48,971 bases of DNA from Phyllobacteriaceae bacterium (GTDB taxonomy: Bacteria > Pseudomonadota > Alphaproteobacteria > Rhizobiales > Rhizobiaceae). The translations under genes were made by a program, and so were the position numbers. The stretch covers positions 1-48,971 of the forward strand of contig JADJTR010000013.1 of assembly GCA_016711085.1 (NCBI GenBank), given 5' to 3'. The notes below the pieces were generated by a model. That model had not been told where the DNA came from and did not search any database. It was given only the letters and a program-made list of their open reading frames with translations. The stretch's first letter is position 1. Each line of letters opens with the position of its first letter. Below are positions 11,482 through 20,458 of this stretch, one piece after another.

Positions 11482-11994
11482 ATGGGCGTTCTATATCTGC
11501 TGCGGCACGCCAAGGCGCAGATGGCGTTGCCGGGTCAACGCGATTTCGATCGGCCGCTGGCCGAAATCGGCGTCGAGCAGTCGGTCGACCTCGGCGGGCG
11601 CATGGACGAGGCCGGTTACCGCCCGGCGCTGGTTTTGTGTTCGCCGGCGTTGCGCACCCGCCAGACCCTCGACGGCGTGCGCCGGTCTCTCGCCATCGCC
11701 GACGAGGACACCCGCTTCAAGGCGGACCTGTTCGGCGGCGACGCCACCTCCTATCTCGGCGAAATCCGCGCCCACGGCGACGCCGGCGCGCTGATGATCG
11801 TCGGTCACAATCCGATGATCGAGGACGTCGCCTGCGCGCTCGCCGGCAAGAATGGCGACCCCGCCGCGCTGCACCGCCTGATGGGTGGCGTGCCGGTGGC
11901 GGCGCTGGCGGTGATCGCCTTCGACGACGGTTTCGCCAGCGCCGCGCCTGGCTCCGGCCGGTTGCTGGCGTTCCTGACGCCCGGCGATGAATGA
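11482..11994 (+). CDS. SixA-like histidine phosphatase family protein
   Basis: A 170-residue member of the histidine phosphatase superfamily. The catalytic RHAKA motif is at residues 8-12, with a conserved arginine in LCSPALRTRQT and the second histidine in IVGHNPMIEDVA. This layout matches SixA, which removes phosphate from phosphohistidine, and related small phosphatases; the substrate here is unknown. It is divergent from dksA, with about 190 bases between them. Confidence 0.85.
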   Translation: MGVLYLLRHAKAQMALPGQRDFDRPLAEIGVEQSVDLGGRMDEAGYRPALVLCSPALRTRQTLDGVRRSLAIADEDTRFKADLFGGDATSYLGEIRAHGDAGALMIVGHNPMIEDVACALAGKNGDPAALHRLMGGVPVAALAVIAFDDGFASAAPGSGRLLAFLTPGDE

Positions 11995-12057
11995 CCGCGC
12001 CCCTACCGACCGGCGAATTCGCGCCTATATGCGGGACGCATTCCCGGGGAGGCTGAA

Positions 12058-13503
12058 CTGGCCCAATTGACCACCTGGCGTGACGAGGCGCGGATCGCGC
12101 TCGACGCCTTTGCCGACCGCGCAGCGGGCCTGGTCAATCCGACCGTACGCCTCGGCGTCACCGGCCTGTCGCGCGCCGGCAAGACGGTGTTCATCACCGC
12201 GCTTGTCCACAATCTGCTGCATGGCGGCCGCCTGCCGATGTTCGCCGCCGCGCGCGGCGGACGACTTGCCGGGGCGCGGCTGGAACACCAACCCGACGAC
12301 GCCGTGCCGCGCTTCCAGTACGAGGATCATGTCGCCCAGCTGGTCGATGCCCGCGTCTGGCCCGATTCGACCCGCGCCATTTCCGAATTGCGCGTTGTCA
12401 TCGAGTTCGAATCGGCTTCCGCCTGGAACCGGCTGGTGTCGCGCGGCCGCCTCACCCTCGACATCGTCGACTACCCCGGCGAATGGCTGCTCGACCTGCC
12501 GCTGCTGGCCAAGGACTATCGCCGGTTCAGCGCCGAGGCAGTGGCGCTGGCGCGGGACGGTACCCGTGCCGATGAAGCCGGACCATGGCTGAGCATCGCC
12601 GCCGCGGCAAAGCCCGGCGACGCCTACGACGAAATGACGGCGCGCCGCCTCGCGGAGGGCTTCACCGCCTATCTGCGCGCCTGCAAGGCCGACCATCTGG
12701 CGCTGTCGACGCTTCCGCCCGGCCGTTTCCTGATGCCGGGCGATCTCGACGGCTCGCCGGCCCTCACCTTCGCGCCGCTGCCCGACCTCGGCGACGCGCC
12801 GTTTGCGCCGGGATCCCTCGCCGCCCTGTTCGAGCGGCGCTACGAGGCCTACAAGTCGCTCGTGGTGAAGCCGTTTTTCCGCGAGCACATCGCCCGGCTC
12901 GACCGCCAGATCGTGCTGGTCGACGCCATGCAGGCGCTGAACGCCGGCCCCGACGCCGTCGCCGACCTCGAACGCGCGCTCGGCGAAATCCTCATCTGTT
13001 TCCGTCCGGGCGCGCGCGGCGCGCTCGCCGGCCTGTTCGGCCATCGCATCGACAAGGTGCTGATCGCCGCCACCAAGGCCGATCATTTGCACCACGACAG
13101 CCATGACCGGCTGCAGGCGCTGACCCGCCACCTCGTCGACAAGGCCGCCGATCAAGCCGGCGTTTCCGGCGCCCATGTCGAAGTGATGGCGCTGGCCGCC
13201 GTGCGCGCCACCCGCGAGGGGACGGCCAAGGCTGGCGGCGAGCACCTGCCGGTGATCATCGGCGCCCCCATCGCCGGCGAGACCATCGACGGCAAGGCCT
13301 TCGACGGCGAAACCGAAACCGCCATATTTCCCGGCGACTTGCCGGACGATCCGGAATCGATGCTGAAGAATGGCGCGTCGGTGCGCTTCGTCCGTTTCCG
13401 GCCGCCACGCCTCGACCAGGGTTCTCCGGCGATCAAATTGTCGTTGCCCCATATCCGGCTCGATCGCGCGCTGGAATTTCTCATCGGAGACCGCCTCGCA
13501 TGA
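12058..13503 (+). CDS. ycjX: YcjX-family P-loop protein
   Basis: YcjX-family proteins are predicted GTP-binding proteins linked to envelope stress in enterobacteria. The P-loop is GVTGLSRAGKTVFITALVHNLL near the N-terminus (G-x4-GKT), and the later segments LDIVDYPGEWLLDLPLL and IAATKADHL fit the G3 and G4 boxes. No ATG is available at the 5' end. The best ribosome site (GGGGAGG at 12046-12052) precedes a CTG at 12058 in frame (LAQLTTWRDEAR), whereas the TTG at 12067 is rather far from it, so either a rare CTG start or a miscalled ATG is likely. The stop overlaps the ycjF start by four bases. Confidence 0.88.
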   Translation: MAQLTTWRDEARIALDAFADRAAGLVNPTVRLGVTGLSRAGKTVFITALVHNLLHGGRLPMFAAARGGRLAGARLEHQPDDAVPRFQYEDHVAQLVDARVWPDSTRAISELRVVIEFESASAWNRLVSRGRLTLDIVDYPGEWLLDLPLLAKDYRRFSAEAVALARDGTRADEAGPWLSIAAAAKPGDAYDEMTARRLAEGFTAYLRACKADHLALSTLPPGRFLMPGDLDGSPALTFAPLPDLGDAPFAPGSLAALFERRYEAYKSLVVKPFFREHIARLDRQIVLVDAMQALNAGPDAVADLERALGEILICFRPGARGALAGLFGHRIDKVLIAATKADHLHHDSHDRLQALTRHLVDKAADQAGVSGAHVEVMALAAVRATREGTAKAGGEHLPVIIGAPIAGETIDGKAFDGETETAIFPGDLPDDPESMLKNGASVRFVRFRPPRLDQGSPAIKLSLPHIRLDRALEFLIGDRLA

Positions 13504-14549
13504 GCCGCAAGCCGATGGCGTTTAGCCTCGATCCCGAACCAATGGTCGCCGCCAAACCCGTCGGCAAAGCGCCGGCGCGCGCGCCGCGCAGCGTTGCGCC
13601 GGCGGTGGTGACGCCGGCCGAGATCGACGCCTTCGCCGCCGAAATCGAAACACTGCCGCCGCCCGCCTTGCCGGCGCCCAGGCGGCGCGGCGTCGCCGGC
13701 TGGCTGTTCGGCGGTCTCGGCGTCCTCCTGTCCCTCGCCTTCGGCCTGTGGCTCGACCAATTGATCCGCGACCTGTTCGCCCGCGCTGACTGGCTCGGCT
13801 GGACGGCCATCGCCGCCGCCGCGCTGGCGCTCGCCGCCTTTTTGGTCATTCTGGCCCGCGAATTGCTGGCGCTCAGGCGTCTGGCCTCGGTCGCCGGCAT
13901 GCAGAAGCGCGCCGAAATGGCCTTGGCTGGCGCCGAGTCGACCGCCGCGGCCGCGCTCGCCGGCGAAACGGCGCGCCTCTTCGCCAATCGGCCGGAAACG
14001 GCCGCCGGACGCCGCCTGCTCGACCAGCAGCGAGGCGAAATCGTCGACGGTGGCGACCTGCTGCGTCTGGCCGAAACGGAAATCCTCGGACCCCTCGACG
14101 CGGAAGCGAAAACAATGGTGACGGCGGCGGCGCGGCGCGTGTCGGTGGTCACCGCCGTTTCGCCGCGCGCCGTGGTCGACGTCGCCTATGTGCTTTGGGA
14201 GGCGGCGCGGCTCGTCTCCCGGCTGTCGCAGCATTACGGCGGACGGCCGGGAACGCTCGGCTTTCTGCGCCTCGCCCGCTCTGTGCTCGCCCATCTCGCT
14301 GTGACCGGCACGATCGCCGCTGGCGACGCCCTGGTGCAGCAACTGGTCGGCCAGGGCCTCGCGGCGCGCCTTTCGGCCCGCCTCGGCGAAGGTTTCGTCA
14401 ACGGCATGATGACCGCCCGCATCGGCATCGCCGCCATCGAAACGGCGCGGCCGCTGCCCTTCGCCGCGTTGAAGCGGCCCGGCCTCAGCGAAATCATCGT
14501 CACCCTGTCCGATTTGACGAAAGACAAGATCGGCGAAACGCCGGCCTGA
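13500..14549 (+). CDS. ycjF: YcjF-family membrane protein (DUF697)
   Basis: A 349-residue partner of YcjX. The N-terminal part is Pro/Ala-rich and cytoplasmic; two membrane segments follow (about residues 70-85 and 99-120, WLGWTAIAAAALALAAFLVIL). The C-terminal domain carries ARRVSVVTAVSPRAVVDVAYVLWEAARLVSRLSQHYGGRPG and RLGEGFVNGMMTARIGIAAIETARPLPF, the pattern of the TIGR01620/DUF697 family. The ATG at 13500 overlaps the ycjX stop (ATGA), so the two are coupled. The role of the pair in alphaproteobacteria is not established. Confidence 0.9.
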   Translation: MSRKPMAFSLDPEPMVAAKPVGKAPARAPRSVAPAVVTPAEIDAFAAEIETLPPPALPAPRRRGVAGWLFGGLGVLLSLAFGLWLDQLIRDLFARADWLGWTAIAAAALALAAFLVILARELLALRRLASVAGMQKRAEMALAGAESTAAAALAGETARLFANRPETAAGRRLLDQQRGEIVDGGDLLRLAETEILGPLDAEAKTMVTAAARRVSVVTAVSPRAVVDVAYVLWEAARLVSRLSQHYGGRPGTLGFLRLARSVLAHLAVTGTIAAGDALVQQLVGQGLAARLSARLGEGFVNGMMTARIGIAAIETARPLPFAALKRPGLSEIIVTLSDLTKDKIGETPA

Positions 14550-14674
14550 AGCGGGTGTTTTTCCGTTCTTGCCTTCGGCGGTGACCAAGCGTTAACCAAC
14601 CTTCGCCATGATCGCGACAAGGCGTCTCCGGCGGAGCCGCCGAGGTTTCGTGTCGTCCCCGGTTCAGGTGTCCC

Positions 14675-15211
14675 ATGTCGTTTCGCGCTTTTTCCATCGC
14701 CGCTCTCGCTTTCGCGACCCTCGCGGCGCCAGGCGCCCATGCCGGAACGATCGATCGCGACGCCGAATTATTCACCGCGATCAAAGGCGTCTGGAGCGGG
14801 CCGGGCGAAATCGTCGCCGGCAAATACAAGGGCACCAAATTCACCTGCAATTTGACCGGCGTCACACCGGACGGCAAAGTCGGCATGTCGCTGGACGGTT
14901 CGTGCCGCGTCGGCGTGTTCACCCAGCCGATGTCGGCCTCGGTCGAACGACGCGGCGGCGCCTATCGCGGCGCTTTCCTCGACGGCGCGGCCGGCAAGGG
15001 TCTCGACATCACCAATGGCTCGATCAACGCCCAGCGTGCGGTTTTTTCGATCAACCGCAAGGAATTGAAGGGCGCGATGCTGGCCAAGCTTAATGGCCGC
15101 GACGCCATGAACGTCACCATTTCGGTGCGTGTCGACAACCGGCTGGTGCCGGTGATCGGCATGAATCTGAAGCGCGTCGACGACGTGGCGACCGGCAGCG
15201 TCGCCAACTAA
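14675..15211 (+). CDS. Small secreted protein of unknown function
   Basis: A 178-residue protein with a clear signal peptide (MSFRAFSIAALAFATLAAPGAHA, cleavage likely before GTI). The mature part is beta-rich: LFTAIKGVWSGPGEIVAGKYKGTKFTCNL, a lone disulfide-capable pair of cysteines about 25 residues apart, and DNRLVPVIGMNLKRVD. It resembles periplasmic proteins annotated as hypothetical in rhizobia. It stands alone after ycjF, with 125 bases between, and its stop overlaps the convergent folK stop by four bases. Confidence 0.7.
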   Translation: MSFRAFSIAALAFATLAAPGAHAGTIDRDAELFTAIKGVWSGPGEIVAGKYKGTKFTCNLTGVTPDGKVGMSLDGSCRVGVFTQPMSASVERRGGAYRGAFLDGAAGKGLDITNGSINAQRAVFSINRKELKGAMLAKLNGRDAMNVTISVRVDNRLVPVIGMNLKRVDDVATGSVAN

Positions 15212-15729
15212 TTAGTCCCCGGTCTTTTCCACCAATCGCCGGAATCGGTCCAGCGCATCCCGTCGGGCAGCGCCAATTCCGGCCAGCGGCTCGCGATATC
15301 CGTTGCGATCTCGGCCAGCGGAATCAGCACGAAGGCGCGTTCGCCAATGCGCGGATGGGGAATTTCCAGGCCTTCCTCGGTGATCGTGCGATCGCCGAAC
15401 AGCAGGATGTCGATATCGAGCGTGCGCGGGCCCCAGCGGTCGTGGCGCTCGCGCTTCATGGCGCGCTCGGTCGCCAGCGCCAGATCGAGCAGGCCGCGCG
15501 GCGACAGACCGGTGCGCAACTCGGCAACCGCGTTGAGAAAGTCGGGCTGGTCGGTCTTGCCCCAGGGCGGCGTCGACCACAACGACGATACGGCCAGGAC
15601 ACGGGTTCCGGGCGCGGCGTCGAGCGCTGCGAAGGCCCGGCGCATGGCGTCGGCGACATCGCCGACATTGCCGCCGAGCCCGACGAAGACGCGCTCGTCA
15701 GGACGGCCAGGCGACCGTGACTTCGACAT
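15208..15729 (-). CDS. folK: 2-amino-4-hydroxy-6-hydroxymethyldihydropteridine pyrophosphokinase FolK
   Basis: FolK transfers pyrophosphate from ATP to the pterin in folate synthesis. The start chosen is the ATG at 15729 (MSKSRSPGRPDERVFVGLGGNVGD). Family features are VFVGLGGNVGD, SSLWSTPPWGKTDQPDFLNAVAEL, RWGPRTLDIDILLFGD and IPHPRIGERAFVLIPLAEI. It is about 173 residues long, as expected. Its 5' end overlaps the folB 3' end by 32 bases in another frame, so folP-folB-folK form one operon. Confidence 0.96.
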   Translation of the reverse strand: MSKSRSPGRPDERVFVGLGGNVGDVADAMRRAFAALDAAPGTRVLAVSSLWSTPPWGKTDQPDFLNAVAELRTGLSPRGLLDLALATERAMKRERHDRWGPRTLDIDILLFGDRTITEEGLEIPHPRIGERAFVLIPLAEIATDIASRWPELALPDGMRWTDSGDWWKRPGTN

Positions 15730-16060
15730 GATCAAGCACGCCGGCGACCGGCGCATTGGGTTTGCGCACCGTGATTTCAGCGCGGGCGACGCTGGGAAAG
15801 CGCTGCGAAAGCGCCTTGGCGACATCCAGCGCCAGCGCTTCAATCAGGAATCGCCGCTGGCCGGTGACGATTTTCTCGATCACGGTGAAGGCGACGCCAT
15901 AGTCGACCGTCGCTTCGATGGCGTCGTCGTCGAGCGGACGGGCAGGTTCGACGGTCAGCACCGCGTCGACATAGAAACGCTGGCCGAGCGTTTCCTCCTC
16001 CGCCATGACGCCGTGGCGGGCGAAGAAGGCGCAATTCTTCATGCGGATGATGTAGCTCAC
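15698..16060 (-). CDS. folB: Dihydroneopterin aldolase FolB
   Basis: FolB converts dihydroneopterin to hydroxymethyldihydropterin, the substrate of FolK. The protein has 120 residues: IIRMKNCAFFARHGVMAEEETLGQRFYVDAVL, DYGVAFTVIEKIV, FLIEALALDVAKAL and EITVRKPNAPVAGVLDHVEVTV, the usual motif order. The start overlaps the folP stop by four bases (ATGA). Confidence 0.96.
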   Translation of the reverse strand: MSYIIRMKNCAFFARHGVMAEEETLGQRFYVDAVLTVEPARPLDDDAIEATVDYGVAFTVIEKIVTGQRRFLIEALALDVAKALSQRFPSVARAEITVRKPNAPVAGVLDHVEVTVAWPS

Positions 16061-16923
16061 GATGCGTCCGGCTCCGGCTGCGATGCCGACAGCATAGCAT
16101 CCGCCACGCGCAGCGCATCGACCGTCATTGCGACATTGTGGACGCGAAACACGTCGGCCCCGCCGACGCGCAGCAACGCCGAACTCGCCGCTGTAGCCAC
16201 ATCGCGGTCGGCCGAGTCCCGTCCGGTGACGACGCCGAGAAAGCGTTTGCGCGAGGTGCCGACGACAAGGGGAAAACCCAGCGCCTTCAGATCGCGAAAG
16301 CGGGCCATCAGCACCGTGTTGGCCTCGACGGTCTCCTTGGCGAAGCCAAAGCCCGGATCGAGGGCGATCTGCGAATCCCTGACGCCGGCTTGCCGGGCGA
16401 TGGCGAGCGAGCGGGCGAAAAAGGCGAACTGATCGGCGATCGGGTCGGACAGGCGCTCGCGGTCGCGCCCGGTATGCATGATGACGAGACCGGCGCCGCT
16501 CGCCGCCGCGACGTCGGCGATGGAAGGATCGCGCTGCAGCCCGTGAACGTCGTTGATGATGTGGGCGCCGGCCCCGATCGCCAGGCGCGCCGTTTCCGCC
16601 CGCCAGGTGTCGACCGACAGAACAAAATCGCCGAGCGCCGCCAGTCGGCGAATGACCGGCAGGATGCGGGCCTGCTCCTCCGCCGCCGGAACCGCGGCGG
16701 CGCCGGGCCGGGTCGATTCGCCGCCTATATCGAGGATCGCCGCCCCCTCGGCCGCCAGACGGCGCGCTTGTTCGATCGCCTTTTTGGCGTCGAGGAATGC
16801 GCCGCCGTCGGAAAAGGAATCGGGCGTGACATTGACGACGCCCATGACGAGCCCGGCCTTGCCGAGCTCAAGATGGCGTCCATGGCCGAGCGCCCAGCGT
16901 TTCATGTCCCGTTCCCGCGGCAT
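16057..16923 (-). CDS. folP: Dihydropteroate synthase FolP
   Basis: FolP joins p-aminobenzoate to the pterin pyrophosphate made by FolK and is the target of sulfonamides. Visible motifs are VMGVVNVTPDSFSDGG, ILDIGGESTRPGA, VDTWRAETARLAIGAGAHIINDVHG, LDPGFGFAKETVEAN, VVGTSRKRFLG and FRVHNVAMTVDALRV. The start is given at 16923 (MPRERDMKRW); the ATG seven codons in is an alternative. It is the first gene of the folP-folB-folK operon. Confidence 0.96.
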   Translation of the reverse strand: MPRERDMKRWALGHGRHLELGKAGLVMGVVNVTPDSFSDGGAFLDAKKAIEQARRLAAEGAAILDIGGESTRPGAAAVPAAEEQARILPVIRRLAALGDFVLSVDTWRAETARLAIGAGAHIINDVHGLQRDPSIADVAAASGAGLVIMHTGRDRERLSDPIADQFAFFARSLAIARQAGVRDSQIALDPGFGFAKETVEANTVLMARFRDLKALGFPLVVGTSRKRFLGVVTGRDSADRDVATAASSALLRVGGADVFRVHNVAMTVDALRVADAMLSASQPEPDAS

Positions 16924-17016
16924 TCGCCGCCTCCTTTGGCGCGACCGGACAAATTGTCAACCGCGATGCAAGACCTGCCTTGTGCAAGCCGCGATTGAGG
17001 CGCAGAATTTGTGACA

Positions 17017-17622
17017 ATGCGCATTGCCCTCGCCCTTGCCCTGTCGCTGACAACCGTCCTTCCGGCGGCGGCGGCGCAATTGAGTAAATCCTACGCCTAT
17101 TTCAGCGTCGGCGGCGTCACCCTGGAAGCGCTGGAAGACGAACTCAACAAGCGCGGACCCAAGCTGTCGACGACCGGGCGCAGTCATCCCGGCGCAACGG
17201 AAATGCGGTTCTTCACCAAGATCGCCTACGAGGAAAGCGCCAAGGGCTGCCGCATCGCCGACGCCACGGTCAATGTGAAGGCCAAGATCATCCTGCCGCG
17301 CTGGACGGCGCGCAAGCAGGCCGACGGCGATACGCGGCTGGTGTGGGATACGCTGTCTTCGGACATCAAGCGCCACGAGGAAAGCCACGCGCTGATCGCC
17401 AAGAACGCGGCGCGGGCGCTCGAACAGGCTCTGGAAGACCTGCCGCGCCAAAAGACCTGCGAGGCGCTCGGCGCCAGCATGAACGCCACCGCCGAGCGTG
17501 TGCTCGCCGCCCACGACCGCGACCAGGAGCGATTCGATCGCATTGAGGGCAAACAATTCGAAGACCGCATCGTGCGCCTGCTGCGCTACCGCATCGAGCG
17601 GTCGACAAACGCCGCCAATTGA
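17017..17622 (+). CDS. Secreted DUF922 putative zinc protease
   Basis: An approximately 200-residue protein with a signal peptide (MRIALALALSLTTVLPAAAA) starting at the ATG at 17017; a GTG two codons upstream is also possible. The body fits the DUF922 family: SKSYAYFSVGGVTLEALEDELNKRGP, CRIADATVNVKAKIILPRW, and the metalloprotease-like HEESH motif (residues 120-124) inside SDIKRHEESHALIAKN. Members are predicted secreted zinc-dependent proteases; activity is unproven. It is divergent from folP. Confidence 0.85.
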   Translation: MRIALALALSLTTVLPAAAAQLSKSYAYFSVGGVTLEALEDELNKRGPKLSTTGRSHPGATEMRFFTKIAYEESAKGCRIADATVNVKAKIILPRWTARKQADGDTRLVWDTLSSDIKRHEESHALIAKNAARALEQALEDLPRQKTCEALGASMNATAERVLAAHDRDQERFDRIEGKQFEDRIVRLLRYRIERSTNAAN

Positions 17623-17662
17623 ACCGCCGGCCCTTTTTTCCCCGCATTATGACGTATGGATA

Positions 17663-17685
17663 GACCCGGGCGCTGAAACCGGGTC
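17663..17685 (+). promoter_or_regulatory. Inverted repeat at the start of the caspase/TPR gene
   Basis: GACCCGG (17663-17669) and CCGGGTC (17679-17685) form a 7-base stem with a 9-base loop immediately upstream of the GTG at 17686 and six bases before the ATG at 17692. It could be an operator or a hairpin over the ribosome site; there is no T tract to make it a terminator. Confidence 0.35.
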
Positions 17686-17691
17686 GTGGGC

Positions 17692-20452
17692 ATGATCGCG
17701 TTGATCCGCATTGTCGTGGTCCTGATGGCCTTGGCCGGCGCTTGGCCGGCGCTTGCGGCAAAAAGGGTGGCGCTCGTCTTTTCCGCCCAGAAATATGAAT
17801 TCATCCGGCCACTCAAGAATCCCGGGCGCGACGCGGCGTTGGTCGCCGAGGCCCTGGAAAAACTCGGTTTCGCGGTGACGATCGAGAACGACCGCGATTT
17901 GCGTCGCATGCGCCGCGCGCTCGACGATTTCCGGGCCGACCGGACAGGTGCGGAAGTGGCGCTCGTCTACTTCGCCGGCCATGGCGTTGAAATCTCCGGC
18001 GAAAACCGCCTGCTGCCGGTCAACGCCGATTCGTCATCCCTGGCGGCGCTGAAGGCGTCGACCATCGCCCTCGACGAAATCCGCGCCGCCGCCGCCACGA
18101 TCGCCCCTTCCGTGCTGATCGTTCTCGACGCCTGCCGCGACGATCCGTTCGGCGCTGGCGCGGCGGAAGGCCGCTCGGCCAAGGCGCTCGGCGCCGACGT
18201 CCAGGCGACCGCCAATCCCGGTTTTGGCCGCGTCGGACGAGCCGAAAACGCCCTGTTCGCCTTCGCCGCCGCGCCTGGCGCGACGGCTTCCGACGGCGAT
18301 GGCGCGAACTCGCCTTTTTCCGCGGCGTTTGCGAGCCTTTTGGCCACCGACGGCCTCGAAATCCGCTCGGTGCTGACCTTGGTGCAGCAACAGGTCTATG
18401 AGGCGAGCGACGGCCGACAATTGCCCTATGTCGAAAGCGGCCTGCCCAAACTGTTCTTCGCCGCCGAAACCGGCGACCTGCCGGAACGCGAACGGCTTTT
18501 GCTCGCCATGGCCGATGTCACGCCCGACATGCGCGCCGAGGTCGAACGCGTGGCGGGCGACGCCGGCATGCCGCTCGGACCGCTCTATGGCGCGCTGATC
18601 GCCGCCGACCTCCAATCCCTGACGGCGGACGAGCGCCGCGCCCGGCTCGAGGACGCCGCGGCGGCGTTCGTCAAGACCCGTGACGACCTGCGCAAACTCG
18701 CGGCCGACGATCCGCGCGTCGCCGATTTGCGCGGCCGGGCGGCGCAAGCGCTCGCCCTCGGCGCTTTCGACGAAGCGCGCGGCCTGCTCCGATCGGCTTT
18801 CACCGTCGATGACGCCTCGCGACAGGCCTTGAAGGCCAATTTCGTCGATCGCACCCTCTCAGCCGCCAATACCCGCGCGGTTTCGGCCGGCGCAGCCCCT
18901 CGCAGAGCTCGATTATTCCGCCGCCGTCGCCGAATTCGAGTCGGCGGCGGCATTGTTTCGCGAGATCGAATTGGAGGCGCTCGGCGAAAGCGATCGCTCG
19001 CGCTCGACTTGGCTGCTGGCGGAACTCGGCGATCTTTATACCCGGACCGGCCAGTCGGCGGCGGCGCGGCGAACTTACGAAGCGATGCGCCGGGTCGCCG
19101 CCATCCATCTGGCTGCCTTGCCGGGCGCCCTGCTGTCCCGCCGCGACGCCGCCGCCGCTTCGGTGCGGCTCGCCGGCGCCTACCGCGACGGCGGCCGCAC
19201 CAAGGATGCCTTGGCGCTTTACCGTGACGCGTTCGCGGTTGCTGAGGCGCTTGCCGGCGAATACCCGCAAGACGGCGACCTGAAACGCGATGTGGCCGTC
19301 ATTCTGGAAAAGATCGGCGACGCCTTGTTTGCCCTGGGCGATTTCGCCGCCGCCTCCGAGATGATCCGGCGCGACGTCGCCATCTCGCGCGAATTGGCGC
19401 AAAATGACGATTCGGAAGCCTTGCGTGATTTGGCGCTGGCGCTGGAACGTCTCGGCGAGGCCGGTCAAGCCATGGGCGAAACCGGTTCGGCGCTGGCGAA
19501 TTTCACCGAAGCCATTGCAATCAAGCGCCGCATTGTCGCCAAATCCCCGGGAAAAACGGACTACCGTCGGGATCTCGGCATCGCCCTGTCAACACTGGCC
19601 GATTTTCGGCTGGCGCTGAACGACGCCCGCGGCGCCCTGCCCCTGATCGCCGAGGCGAATGATTTGTTCGCCTATCTGGCTGCAAGCGACCCGGGCAATG
19701 CGTTCATCGCCCGCAATCTGGCGCAATCGCGCCTGCACGAGGCCGATGCCAGATTGGCGCTCGGCGAAGTCGGCGAAGCGATCGACGGATTTGCCCTCGC
19801 CATTGAGGACTTCGAAGCGCTCGCCGCCGCCGATCCGGAAAACGCCCGTGTCAGCCGCGATCTGGCGGGGGCGCTGGCCCGGCTCGCCACCGCCCTGCGC
19901 CTGGCCGGGAAAGCGCCGCAAGCCCAAACCGCCATCGACCGGTCGCTCGCGATCAATGAGACGCTGCGCGCTGCCGATCCCGACAGCGCCGATCTCGCCC
20001 GCGACCGGCTGCTCGGCCTGGAGAGACGGGCCGACATCCTGATGGCGCTTGGGCGGCGGAATGCGGCGGAAGCGTCGTACGGGGAGGCTCTGGCGCTGGC
20101 CGAAACCCTGGCGAAATCCGGAAACGCCATGGCCGTGCGCGACCTGTCGGCGATGCTGATGAAAATCGGCGATTTCAGCCGCGCCGACGGCGGGCGCGCC
20201 GTCGCGTTGAAGAACTATGAACGCGCGCTCGCCATCCGCTCGCGGCTCGCCGCCGCCGATCCGGACAACGCGGCGCGCCAGCGCGATCTGATCCTGGCGC
20301 ATACACGTCTGGCCGAAACGGGCAAGAACCCGCGCGCCAATCTCGCGGCCGCCTTGGCCATCGCCGAGGCGCTCGAAGCCGCGGGAACCCTGGCGCCAGC
20401 CGACGCGTCGATGCCGGCGCGCCTGCGCGAGGCGTTGGCCCGCCATCGCTGA
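17692..20452 (+). CDS. Secreted caspase-like (peptidase C14) protein with TPR region, frameshifted
   Basis: The N-terminus has a signal peptide or membrane anchor (MIALIRIVVVLMALAGAWPALAA). The caspase-like p20 domain follows, with KRVALVFSAQKYEFIRPLKN, the histidine in YFAGHGVE (H97) and the cysteine in LIVLDACRDDPF (C148), so the catalytic dyad is intact. After it come a linker and about 500 residues of helical, TPR-like repeats (for example GDLYTRTGQSAAARRTYEAM). The frame changes at about 18896-18899: removing one C from the CCCC run joins SAGAALAELDYSAAVAEFESAA smoothly, giving about 919 residues. Without that correction the protein would end shortly after the caspase domain. Caspase-TPR proteins are common in alphaproteobacteria; targets are unknown. 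It ends six bases from the convergent FNR gene. Confidence 0.85.
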
Positions 20453-20458
20453 CGTGTT

